From positions 1 through 13,650 of the forward strand of contig CALMMC010000169.1 of assembly GCA_937868205.1 (NCBI GenBank): a stretch of DNA of 13,650 nucleotides. Direction: 5' to 3'. The stretch's first letter is position 1. Each line of letters starts with the position of its first letter. Below are positions 1 through 6,524 of the stretch, one piece after another. Source of the stretch: JAAZPG01 sp012797375. Its GTDB lineage: Bacteria; Acidobacteriota; Aminicenantia; Aminicenantales; UBA4085. Both the position numbers and the translations under genes were made by a program. The notes below the pieces were generated by a model. The model had not been told where the DNA came from and ran no database searches. It worked only from the letters and a program-made list of their open reading frames with translations.

Positions 1-53
1 TCGACGTCGGATGCGAGAGCGGGGGCGGCGACGGCGGGAGCGGCTCCCGCTAG
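1..53 (+). other. Coding-like fragment ending in in-frame TAG
   Basis: Read from base 3, the first 16 codons have almost only G or C in third position and encode a Gly/Ser-rich stretch (DVGCESGGGDGGSGSR), then a TAG at 51-53. The same frame stays open and coding-like straight after the TAG (TTNGGGIWNPFQ...) into the PKD-domain protein. Either an upstream gene ends here with a Gly-rich tail, or one surface-protein gene has an in-frame amber codon or sequencing error. A tight inverted repeat, CGGGAG-CGG-CTCCCG (35-49), lies directly before the stop and could promote a sequencing or polymerase error. The left window edge prevents a decision. Confidence 0.4.
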
Positions 54-146
54 ACCACTAATGGCGGCGGGATCTGGAATCCGTTCCAAGCCTCCCCGGC
101 GCTCTATCCCAAGGGTCACGGCCTGGCGGCCGATTGCCTGGGGAAT

Positions 147-782
147 GTGGGCGTGACCCAGTCCTCCTACACGACGTCAGGAACCGACCTCTGGGTGTAT
201 TCCCTGAATCCGATTGAGCGGGTTGATATGCCGACGGCCGATTTCACATTCTCCCCGGCCAGCGGATATCCGCCGCTGGCGGTCGACATTCAAGCCGTCC
301 CCGCCTTTAGTCCGAACGGCTCGGAAGTCAGCTATGCCTGGACGTTCAGCGACGGCGGATCCGCGGCCGGCCGTCAGACGTCCCATGTGTTCGAAACTCA
401 TGGCATGCACACGATCACGCTGAAGATCACCGACAATCTCGGACGGATGGACGAAATCGGCAAAACGATCGAGGTGAAGAAAACCGATCCGCAGATCCCC
501 CTCAACGCCGAGCTCACGATCGTCATCGGCTCGGTGCGGAGAAATCTGAACATCACCTACTCCCTCGCTTGGCGGATCAATCCGGCCAATACCCCGGCCC
601 ACATCAAGGGGTATGCGATTTACATGAAGGAAGGCGACGGGGAGTACGCCCCGATTCTGACGGTCTCGCCGAGCACGTTTGATTCCTCGTTCACCTTCAC
701 CGATCTGAAGGTGAAGAGGTATTTCGCCGTCAGTACCCTGGGCTACGGCGGCACGGAAAGCGCCAAGGTGTATTTCCAGTAA
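147..782 (+). CDS. PKD-domain extracellular protein, probably N-terminally incomplete
   Basis: The role is probably in a secreted or surface-attached protein; PKD folds mediate adhesion or carbohydrate/protein binding and are not catalytic. From the GTG at 147, residues about 29-112 form a PKD domain: it starts PTADFTFSPASGYPPL, has the core YAWTFSDGG and the downstream HVFETHGMHTITLKITDN strand pair. Residues about 118-211 look like a second all-beta (FN3-like) domain ending in VYFQ. There is no signal peptide at any available start. The frame is open and coding-like back to 54, just after TAG 51-53, so GTG 147 is a formal start and the natural N-terminus is probably upstream. Another formal start is ATG 228, exactly at the PKD edge. 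The PKD call is firm; completeness is doubtful. Confidence 0.7.
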   Translation: MGVTQSSYTTSGTDLWVYSLNPIERVDMPTADFTFSPASGYPPLAVDIQAVPAFSPNGSEVSYAWTFSDGGSAAGRQTSHVFETHGMHTITLKITDNLGRMDEIGKTIEVKKTDPQIPLNAELTIVIGSVRRNLNITYSLAWRINPANTPAHIKGYAIYMKEGDGEYAPILTVSPSTFDSSFTFTDLKVKRYFAVSTLGYGGTESAKVYFQ

Positions 783-788
783 AGAAAC

Positions 789-831
789 GCGGCCGGCGGC
801 GGAAGAAACCCGCCGCCGGCCGCGCCGTTTT
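789..831. terminator. Bidirectional intrinsic terminator between convergent genes
   Basis: A perfect 14-bp GC-only stem (789-802 pairs with 810-823, 7-base loop 803-809) is followed by TTTT at 828-831. It starts six bases after the PKD gene's stop and lies 25 bp beyond the stop of the minus-strand AMIN/barrel gene, so it can serve both transcripts. The T-run is short, but the stem is very stable. Confidence 0.75.
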
Positions 832-855
832 CGGCGTCTTCCCCCCGAAGCCTCG

Positions 856-2037
856 TTAAAAGCTGTACTGAATTCCCAAGACCGGCTGGAGGTGGAGAAG
901 GTTGGCCCGCTTTCCCAGCGTGACGTTCTTGGGATTCAGATAAACCCCCCGCAAATCGAACAGAAGGCCCAGCCCTTCATTCAACCGGTATTCCAAGCTG
1001 AGGAGCATTCCAAAGGATAATTCCGTGAATTGATCCTTCGCGTACGTCATATTCGCGACCGTGACATGGGCGGCGTCATAAGGGGATTCCTCGGTGAAAT
1101 CAAAGTCCTCCATGCTCTGCATGGCCCCCAGGCTCAAGCCGATCATCGGCCCGGCCGCGACGGAAAGCGTTTCCGTATTCAGGAAGGAGAAGAGAGCAAA
1201 GACGGAAAAATCCCAAAGCGTGTTTTTCCCGCCATCGCTTTCGAAGGAGACGTTGCGCGGCGTCTCCGGGAGGAAGGGATGGGGAAGGCCGGCCGTGAAC
1301 GATCCCGGGTTTTTCAGCGGGCTGTAGTACCCGATACCGATCCCGATTTTGGTTCGGTTGAAGTATCGTCCGAATTGAAGCTCAAACGCGGGGACCGTTC
1401 TGAAGGAATAGGATTCAGCCAGGGTCGCCGTTTCCCCGTAAAGGTCAAACGTTTTTTCGACGGAGAGATCCTCCCCCACGAACAAGGACAGGCCGGCCCG
1501 GCCGGCGATGAAAAAGCCGGAACGCTCAAGAGCCGCGGACCGCGCCTGAACCGGAGCGACGGGGGCGGCGGGCGCCGTTGAGACAATCGGCTTGGCCGCC
1601 TCGGCCGGACGAGGATCCGAAATCGCGGCGATTTCTCCTTCATTCCAGAAGGAAATTTTCAATCCTTCGGCGCCTTGGGTGATTCCATACGCGGGAATCA
1701 TCGGGCCAAAATCGAAAATGATCTGAATTTTATCCGGCCCGGATTGAACGGCTCGAACGTCGAGCACGCCCATATCGCCGATTTGCGTGACGGGGAGAAT
1801 CTGCATCTCGGATATCGGCGTCATGTCTACGATCAAGCGGGGCGGCGAAGGCAGGAAAGAGGCTTCGACGACATACGCTCCTTCGACTTTGAACAAAAAA
1901 TTGAGCCGCGCTCCGTCTTTTTGAAGGGACATTTCCTTCAGGACGGAAGTCGTTTGGCTCATCGAGATTCCGGCGTTAAAAAAAATCAAGCCCACCGCGA
2001 AAAGGGCCGGCGCGATTTGTCCGGACAGTTTTTTCAT
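856..2037 (-). CDS. AMIN-domain plus outer-membrane beta-barrel protein
   Basis: Predicted outer-membrane protein of unknown cargo. Residues 1-27 are a signal peptide (MKKL, hydrophobic core, cut near SMSQ). Residues about 30-135 resemble an AMIN domain, the cell-envelope/peptidoglycan-binding fold of AmiC and PilQ (RLIVDMTP, LDVRAVQSGPDKIQIIFDF). An Ala/Pro-rich linker (about 140-168) leads to a 220-residue region of alternating hydrophobic and aromatic strands ending in IQYSF, the aromatic C-terminus expected of a barrel recognised by the BAM machinery. The ATG at 2037 has AGGAGG five bases upstream, an unambiguous start. It has its own promoter (2129-2158) and is divergent from the small regulator gene. 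AMIN usually sits before amidase or secretin domains; here it precedes a small barrel. Domain calls are inferred from pattern alone. Confidence 0.75.
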   Translation of the reverse strand: MKKLSGQIAPALFAVGLIFFNAGISMSQTTSVLKEMSLQKDGARLNFLFKVEGAYVVEASFLPSPPRLIVDMTPISEMQILPVTQIGDMGVLDVRAVQSGPDKIQIIFDFGPMIPAYGITQGAEGLKISFWNEGEIAAISDPRPAEAAKPIVSTAPAAPVAPVQARSAALERSGFFIAGRAGLSLFVGEDLSVEKTFDLYGETATLAESYSFRTVPAFELQFGRYFNRTKIGIGIGYYSPLKNPGSFTAGLPHPFLPETPRNVSFESDGGKNTLWDFSVFALFSFLNTETLSVAAGPMIGLSLGAMQSMEDFDFTEESPYDAAHVTVANMTYAKDQFTELSFGMLLSLEYRLNEGLGLLFDLRGVYLNPKNVTLGKRANLLHLQPVLGIQYSF

Positions 2038-2128
2038 CTGATCCTCCTCTTTTAACTTGCTTCGTCCATCTCATCCGGAAGGCCCTTTCCCGGATTTATC
2101 GAAAAAAATCGTCGACGACACGGCGCTT

Positions 2129-2158
2129 AGTTTATTGTGTTATTATTGTATTTGTCAA
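2129..2158 (-). promoter_or_regulatory. Sigma70-type promoter for the AMIN/barrel gene
   Basis: On the minus strand, a perfect TTGACA (complement of 2153-2158) is followed after 18 bp by TAAACT (complement of 2129-2134, 4/6 match to TATAAT), in an AT-rich island unlike the GC-rich surroundings. It predicts a leader of about 85 nt that contains an imperfect hairpin (about 2073-2095, ATCCGG/CCGGAT). Confidence 0.6.
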
Positions 2159-2259
2159 CGGATTTCAATGTTATAATTCAAGAAGCCGGTCCCGGGGGAT
2201 TTAACGAAGACGAGAGCCGCGATCCGCCGACGGCGGAGACGGATTTTCCGTTCATTGCG

Positions 2260-2288
2260 TCGAAAAGACCTCGACGATTTGCTATAAT
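2260..2288 (+). promoter_or_regulatory. Candidate promoter for the small regulator gene
   Basis: A perfect TATAAT (2283-2288) is preceded after 17 bp by TCGAAA (2260-2265, 4/6 match to TTGACA). Transcription would begin near 2295, leaving almost no leader before the ATG at 2302. A second TATAAT lies at 2172-2177, but its best -35 (TTGTCA, 2152-2157) is only 14 bp away. Either or both could be used. Confidence 0.35.
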
Positions 2289-2301
2289 GAAGCAGGAAGC
2301 T

Positions 2302-2790
2302 ATGCCCGAACAGGTGAAATCGAATCGCAGCGGCCGGCCCCCGAAATTCCGGGAGCCCCGCCGCCCCGTGACAATGACCTTGCCGGTGCGCATCCTTGAT
2401 CTCCTCGCTGAAATCGATCCGGACCGCGCTCAAGCCGTGGCCAAAGCCGCGGAAGCCGTCGCCGGAGCGGAGGCGGATCGATTCAAACCGGTGAAGCTCA
2501 CGGAGATGGCTCAGGGCAAATCCCTGATCGTCGTCGGACCGAGCAAAGCCCTGAAGGAAATCCCCTGGTTGAAGTTGATCGAAATCGCCCCCACGCGTTT
2601 TCTCCTGAGCATTCCCTCCGGTACGCCGGTGGAAGCGCTGGAAGTCGCCCTGCGCGATCTGACGAACGATCCCGTTCTCCGGAATAACGACCGGGAAACC
2701 GCTATTCTCGCCGAGCTTCTGTCGTTGATCGGTCATCAGAGGCGCATGAACCGGCTGGGCAAGGCCGAGTTTCTCATCATCGACGCTTAA
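2302..2790 (+). CDS. Small predicted DNA-binding regulator (AT-hook/RHH-like)
   Basis: Predicted transcription regulator of unknown target, 162 aa. The N-terminus carries an AT-hook-like SGRPPKF (residues 9-15), then a basic stretch and a ribbon-helix-helix-like pattern: a beta-like PVTMTLP followed by helices (VRILDLLAEIDPDRAQAVAKAAEAVAG). The C-terminal 90 residues are a conserved-looking alpha/beta domain (GKSLIVVGPSKALKEIPWLKLIEIAPTRFLLSIPSG). I recall similar proteins with unassigned function in other bacteria but cannot name a family. ATG 2302 is preferred because AGGAAG lies just upstream; ATG 2287 is in frame but overlaps the TATAAT. Extension further upstream would run through intergenic DNA. 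It is divergent from the barrel gene and lies upstream of the redox operon's regulatory region, so either could be a target. Confidence 0.65.
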   Translation: MPEQVKSNRSGRPPKFREPRRPVTMTLPVRILDLLAEIDPDRAQAVAKAAEAVAGAEADRFKPVKLTEMAQGKSLIVVGPSKALKEIPWLKLIEIAPTRFLLSIPSGTPVEALEVALRDLTNDPVLRNNDRETAILAELLSLIGHQRRMNRLGKAEFLIIDA

Positions 2791-2813
2791 TGAACATCAA
2801 CTTTTACTTAAAA

Positions 2814-2884
2814 AAATATCCGAAAAGCGACCTCCAACTCTTAAATAAACGTTAAACGTTACGTTAAATTCATCTCGGATATTT
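2814..2884. repeat. 10-bp inverted repeat enclosing ACGTTA repeats (putative operator)
   Basis: AAATATCCGA (2814-2823) and its exact reverse complement TCGGATATTT (2875-2884) enclose 51 bp. Inside lie three direct copies of ACGTTA (2849-2854, 2856-2861, 2861-2866), the first two exactly seven bases apart. Ribbon-helix-helix proteins such as plasmid omega repressors bind short heptad-spaced repeats, so this is a plausible operator. The block ends 17 bp before the -35 box of the redox operon. Regulatory function is inferred. Confidence 0.5.
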
Positions 2885-2901
2885 CCCAAAGCGTCCCCTT
2901 G

Positions 2902-2930
2902 TTGACAACAAAAACAAGAAGTATTAGAAT
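2902..2930 (+). promoter_or_regulatory. Strong sigma70-type promoter of the redox operon
   Basis: A perfect TTGACA (2902-2907), a 17-bp spacer and TAGAAT (2925-2930, 5/6 match to TATAAT) predict a start near 2937. The 8-mer GTTAAACG occurs once upstream within the ACGTTA cluster (2851-2858) and again just after the predicted start (2945-2952), so the promoter is bracketed by identical sites. The ribosome binding site AGGAG (2955-2959) is six bases before the ATG at 2966. Confidence 0.75.
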
Positions 2931-2965
2931 AATTATGTAAAACGGTTAAACGCCAGGAGTATCAA

Positions 2966-3691
2966 ATGCCGCGTTCAACAAAAAAGAAATCCAAGTTCGT
3001 CGGAATGCGTTTGAGCGAAAAACAGAACGAAGCGTTGAGCCGCCTTCAAAAAGACTCGAAAGCCAGCAAGAGCGATGTTCTGCTCAGAGGCCTTGAGCTC
3101 TTGAGCGAGTACTACTCGCTGGACCTCGACAAGCCCCCCCTAAGCTTTGATCTTCGCAGCCTCGAAACGGAAGCCATGCACCTGGCCGAGTCCCTCAAGC
3201 AAGTCCGGGACAAAAAGCAAGCCATCCACCAAATGGTCCAGGAGCTTGCCGCGGTCGACAGGATTCTGGACAAATACGACGGCCGGGAGAACGCCCTCAT
3301 CCAGGTTCTCCTCGATATCCAAACCGAAAACCACTGGCTTCCCAAGCCGGCCTTGATCTGGGCTTCTGAAAGGTTGAACGTGCCGCTCTCCCGGATCTAC
3401 CACATCGCTACATTTTACAAGGCGTTCAGCTTGGAGCCCCAAGGCCGCCATGCTGTCCAGGTCTGCCTGGGCACGGCCTGCCAGGTCCGCGGCGCCAAGC
3501 GCCTCCTGGACAACGTCATCAGCGTCCTGGGCATCGAGCCCGGCCAGACCGATGACAAACAGAAGTTCACTTTATCGACGGTCAACTGCCTGGGCTGCTG
3601 CGCTCTCGGTCCGGTCATGAGGATCGACGGGCAGTATTACAGCAAGCCCGGCCTCAAGGACATAGAAAAGATCGCCGCGGCCTGCGACTGA
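2966..3691 (+). CDS. nuoE: NuoE/HydC-like [2Fe-2S] subunit with N-terminal RHH-like domain
   Basis: Electron-transfer subunit carrying one [2Fe-2S] cluster, partner of the flavin subunit encoded next. Residues about 87-241 are a thioredoxin-like NuoE/HydC domain: helical LDKYDGRENALIQVLLDIQ, then the cluster ligands C167, C172, C208 and C212 (CLGTAC and CLGCC). At 241 aa it is about 80 residues longer than usual. The extra N-terminus is basic (PRSTKKKSK), then has a ribbon-helix-helix-like pattern (KFVGMRLSEKQNEALSRLQKD, SKSDVLLRGLELLSEYY, residues about 10-51) and a helical, probably coiled-coil linker (61-104). It lies directly downstream of a promoter bracketed by repeats, so autoregulation is an attractive inference. 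Start ATG has AGGAG six bases upstream and leaves no room for a separate regulator gene. It is first in a tight operon, 28 bp before the next gene. The NuoE call is firm; the RHH call is by pattern only. Confidence 0.88.
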   Translation: MPRSTKKKSKFVGMRLSEKQNEALSRLQKDSKASKSDVLLRGLELLSEYYSLDLDKPPLSFDLRSLETEAMHLAESLKQVRDKKQAIHQMVQELAAVDRILDKYDGRENALIQVLLDIQTENHWLPKPALIWASERLNVPLSRIYHIATFYKAFSLEPQGRHAVQVCLGTACQVRGAKRLLDNVISVLGIEPGQTDDKQKFTLSTVNCLGCCALGPVMRIDGQYYSKPGLKDIEKIAAACD

Positions 3692-3719
3692 GGCCCGGAT
3701 CACAAGGAAAGAGGCGAAC

Positions 3720-5633
3720 ATGTCGAAACTGAAATCAGCGGCTGAACTGAAAAAATTCAGGCAGACTATTCTGGACGGGCGGGACGCCGGCAAAGTCTGC
3801 GTGACCATCTGCCTGGGCACGGGCTGCCTGGCCTGCAAGGGCGACGAGGTCCACAAAGCATTTGTCGAGGAGATCCGCAAGCAGGGCCTCGAAGGCAAGG
3901 TCGACATCCGGCGGACCGGCTGCCACGGCTTCTGCGAAAGAGGTCCGCTGGTGGTCATCTTCCCGAAGGAAATCTGCTACCTCAAGGTGACCCCGGGCGA
4001 CGTCCCGGAGATCGTTGAAAAAACGCTCATCGAGGACAAGGTCGTCGACCGGCTGGTCTTTGCCGACGAGGACGGCCGGAAGATCGTCCACGAGGGCGAC
4101 ATCCCGTTCTACAAACACCAGAACCGGATCATCCTGGGCCCCAACCGGCTGGTTGATCCGGGGATCATCGAGGACTATATCGCCCTGGGCGGATATTCCG
4201 CCCTGGCCAAGGCCCTTTTCGTCATGACGCCCGTCGAGGTCCTCGATGAGGTCAAAAAATCGGGCCTGAGAGGCCGCGGCGGCGCCGGCTTCCCCACGGG
4301 GACCAAGTGGGAAACGACCCGCAACGCTCCCGGCGAACCCAAATACGTCATCGTCAACGCCGACGAGGGCGATCCCGGCGCTTATATGAACCGGAGCGTC
4401 CTCGAGGGCAATCCCCACAGCGTCCTCGAGGGCCTGATCATCGGCGCGTATGCCATCGGCTCCCATGAGGGGTTCGTCTATGTCCGTCAGGAATATCCCC
4501 TGGCCGTGGCCAATTTGACCACCGCCTTGGAGCAGGCCCGGGAGCTGGGCCTCCTCGGCGACCACATCCTCGGCTCGGAGTTCAGCTTCGACGTCACCAT
4601 CCATCGCGGCGCCGGGGCGTTCGTATCCGGCGAATCCAGCGCCCTGATGACGGCCATCGAGGGCCGAGTCGGCGAACCGCGGCTGAAGTACATTCGGACC
4701 GCCGTCAGCGGCCTGTGGGAGAAACCGACCAACCTGAACAATGTCGAAACCTGGGCCAACGTCCCGGCGATCATCAACAAGGGAGCGGCCTGGTTCAACG
4801 GCATCGGGACCAAGAGCAGCAAGGGAACCAAGATTTTCTCCCTGGTCGGCAACGTCAAAAACACCGGACTGGTCGAAGTGCCCATGGGCATGACCCTCCG
4901 GCAGGTCATTTTCGATATCGGCGGCGGCATCGCCGGCGACAAGAAATTCAAGGCGGTCCAGACCGGCGGCCCGTCCGGCGGCTGCATTCCGGCCGAATGC
5001 CTCGACCTGCCCGTGGACTTCGACGAGCTGGACAAAGCGGGTTCGATGATGGGCTCGGGCGGCATGATCGTCATGGACGAGGGCACCTGCATGGTCGACA
5101 CGGCCAGATATTTCGTCAAGTTCCTGTCCGAGGAATCCTGCGGGAAGTGCGTGCCCTGCCGCGAAGGCCTAAAGCAAACGCTCCTCATTCTCGACCGGAT
5201 CTGTTCCGGGCAAGGACGGGAAGGAGACCTCGAGCTCCTTGAGGAGCTCGGCGAGGTCATGACCGAAGCCTCCCTCTGCGCCCTGGGCACGACGGCCGCC
5301 AATCCGCTTCTCTCGACCCTTAAATATTTCCGGAGCGAATACGAGGCCCACATCAAGGAGAAGCGCTGCCCGGCCTGCGTCTGCAAGGAGCTCATCCGTT
5401 ATTACATCGAACCCGCCAAGTGCCAGGCCTGCCTGCTTTGCGCCAAGAACTGCCCGACGGGGGCCATCACCGGGGAAAAGGGCGCGATCCACGTCATCGA
5501 CCAGGCCAAGTGCACGAAGTGCGGCGCCTGCCTGGAGGTCTGCCCCTCCCGCTTCAGCGCCGTGATCCGGATCTCCGGCCGGCCGGTGCCCCCGCCCGTT
5601 GCTGCCGGCACCCCGGTCCAGAGGAGAAAGTGA
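3720..5633 (+). CDS. nuoF: HydB/NuoF-like NADH-binding flavoprotein with extra Fe-S domains
   Basis: The FMN- and NAD(H)-binding core of a soluble NADH-dependent or electron-bifurcating complex. Domains in order over 637 aa: an N-terminal thioredoxin-like [2Fe-2S] domain (C31, C36, C68, C72); the flavin/NADH fold with GLRGRGGAGFPTGTKW (182-197) and NADEGDPGAYMNRS (213-226); the SLBB region; the [4Fe-4S] site SCGKCVPC plus C520 (C474, C477, C480, C520); a short Cys motif CPACVC (550-555) in the place where HydB-type proteins have a small metal-binding linker; and a C-terminal 2x[4Fe-4S] ferredoxin (C568/571/574/578 and C598/601/604/608). Complex I NuoF lacks the two outer modules, so this is the HydB/HndC/BfuB architecture. 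GAGG five bases before the ATG supports the start. Symbol nuoF is used only because no hydA-type partner is present. Confidence 0.92.
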   Translation: MSKLKSAAELKKFRQTILDGRDAGKVCVTICLGTGCLACKGDEVHKAFVEEIRKQGLEGKVDIRRTGCHGFCERGPLVVIFPKEICYLKVTPGDVPEIVEKTLIEDKVVDRLVFADEDGRKIVHEGDIPFYKHQNRIILGPNRLVDPGIIEDYIALGGYSALAKALFVMTPVEVLDEVKKSGLRGRGGAGFPTGTKWETTRNAPGEPKYVIVNADEGDPGAYMNRSVLEGNPHSVLEGLIIGAYAIGSHEGFVYVRQEYPLAVANLTTALEQARELGLLGDHILGSEFSFDVTIHRGAGAFVSGESSALMTAIEGRVGEPRLKYIRTAVSGLWEKPTNLNNVETWANVPAIINKGAAWFNGIGTKSSKGTKIFSLVGNVKNTGLVEVPMGMTLRQVIFDIGGGIAGDKKFKAVQTGGPSGGCIPAECLDLPVDFDELDKAGSMMGSGGMIVMDEGTCMVDTARYFVKFLSEESCGKCVPCREGLKQTLLILDRICSGQGREGDLELLEELGEVMTEASLCALGTTAANPLLSTLKYFRSEYEAHIKEKRCPACVCKELIRYYIEPAKCQACLLCAKNCPTGAITGEKGAIHVIDQAKCTKCGACLEVCPSRFSAVIRISGRPVPPPVAAGTPVQRRK

Positions 5634-5640
5634 GTCCGCC

Positions 5641-6243
5641 ATGGAAACCATCAAACTTGTGATCGACGGAAAACAGGTGGAAACGGAGAGGGGGACGACC
5701 CTCCTCGGCGCCGCTCGGAAAGCGGGCGTCGACATTCCGACTCTCTGCCACGACGACCGGCTCGCGCCCTACGGCGCCTGCCGGCTCTGCCTGGTGGAAA
5801 TCGAAAAAAACGGCCGAAAACGCCTGGTGGCGTCCTGCGCCTACCTGGCGGAGGACGGCCTGACGGTCCGGACGGAAACCGAAAAGATCCGCAAGCTCCG
5901 CCGGATGATCCTCGAGCTGCTCCTGGCCGAATCCTCGACAGGGCCGCTGGAGAGCTTGGCCAAGAAATACGGCTTGGAGGAATCGCGGTTTGAGATCGAA
6001 CGGCCCAAGTGCATTCTTTGCGGGCTGTGCGTCCGCTACTGCGCCGAGGTGAAAAAGAAGAATGTCACCTGCTTCATCGGCCGGGGCATCGATAAAGAAG
6101 TCGTCTTCCTCTCGGATTTTTCCAATTCCGAGTGCCCGATGTGCCGGGAATGCCTGCCTCTTTGCCCCAGCGGAACGCTCTATTCGCTCTATCTGAAAGG
6201 TTTCAGTGGAAAGCCGGAGACTCCCCCGAAAAAAAATATCTGA
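5641..6243 (+). CDS. Short NuoG/HoxU-like ferredoxin subunit (2Fe-2S plus 2x4Fe-4S)
   Basis: Predicted electron-wire subunit linking the flavin subunit to an unidentified terminal partner. Residues 1-75 are a plant-type [2Fe-2S] ferredoxin domain with C36, C47, C50 and C66. Residues 121-180 hold two [4Fe-4S] motifs: C124/C127/C130/C134 and C165/C168/C171/C175. The His-Cys [4Fe-4S] site that NuoG, HydA and HoxU have between these domains is absent; the stretch 85-120 is helical with no Cys or His. At 200 aa it has no H-cluster or molybdopterin domain. ATG 5641 begins right at the ferredoxin fold, seven bases after the previous stop. Its AGGAG is 14 bases away, a poor distance, so translation is probably coupled to the upstream gene. 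It ends 17 bp before the operon terminator. Confidence 0.88.
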   Translation: METIKLVIDGKQVETERGTTLLGAARKAGVDIPTLCHDDRLAPYGACRLCLVEIEKNGRKRLVASCAYLAEDGLTVRTETEKIRKLRRMILELLLAESSTGPLESLAKKYGLEESRFEIERPKCILCGLCVRYCAEVKKKNVTCFIGRGIDKEVVFLSDFSNSECPMCRECLPLCPSGTLYSLYLKGFSGKPETPPKKNI

Positions 6244-6260
6244 TCTCCCTGTCCTCGAGT

Positions 6261-6298
6261 AAAAAGCCCCTTCCGGACGAAATCCGAAGGGGCTTTTC
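6261..6298 (+). terminator. Intrinsic terminator of the redox operon
   Basis: AAAAGCCCCTT (6262-6272) pairs perfectly with AAGGGGCTTTT (6287-6297), extended inward by an imperfect CCGGA/TCCG pairing, with a T-run at 6294-6297. It lies just after the third gene's stop, so the three genes form one complete transcription unit from the 2902-2930 promoter. Confidence 0.85.
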
Positions 6299-6524
6299 AT
6301 TTCCTCGATCCGCGGGGGGCGGGAAGCCTTGTCGCCCCCCCGCGCCGATCGAAGCGCGGACCTCCTTCTCTCCGGCCGCCTTCCCGCAGGAATCAATCAA
6401 CCCGGCCGGGATAAACCCCAGCGTCGATTTTTTCGTACTATCCTGTAGAGAGGGAAAATATGGACCGCGATATGTTTTCATCCCCGCGGCGATATCTAAA
6501 TTTTTCCATGGAGGAGGTGCTCTT
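6299..6524 (+). other. Leader region before the exported YtfJ-like pair
   Basis: No gene is visible here. It holds a GC hairpin (CGCGGGGGGCG 6311-6321 against CGCCCCCCCGCG 6333-6344, one bulge, 11-base loop) without a T-run, so it is not a convincing second terminator. A TACTAT (6436-6441) could be a -10 box, but I see no good -35 at the right distance. The promoter for the next genes remains unassigned. Confidence 0.4.
6510..6518 (+). promoter_or_regulatory. Ribosome binding site that fixes a TTG start
   Basis: GGAGGAGGT lies seven bases (counted from AGGAGG 6512-6517) before the TTG at 6525. TTG is followed at once by a textbook signal peptide, which identifies TTG 6525 as the start although the frame stays open far upstream. 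Confidence 0.75.

Noticed and set aside
2137..2301. N-terminal extension of the small regulator from a TTG at 2137
   Set aside because: It runs through AT-rich promoter DNA, has no ribosome binding site and gives protein-like sequence only from about 2302.
3735..5395. Long minus-strand open frames opposite the HydB-like gene
   Set aside because: Mirror frames caused by GC-rich codon bias; the plus strand has clear domain and cluster motifs throughout.
5599..5640. Upstream TTG start for the short NuoG-like gene
   Set aside because: It lies inside the HydB-like gene; the ferredoxin fold starts at ATG 5641.
6132..6524. Upstream extension of the first YtfJ-like gene
   Set aside because: It would overlap the ferredoxin gene and the terminator; the strong ribosome binding site and signal peptide point to TTG 6525.
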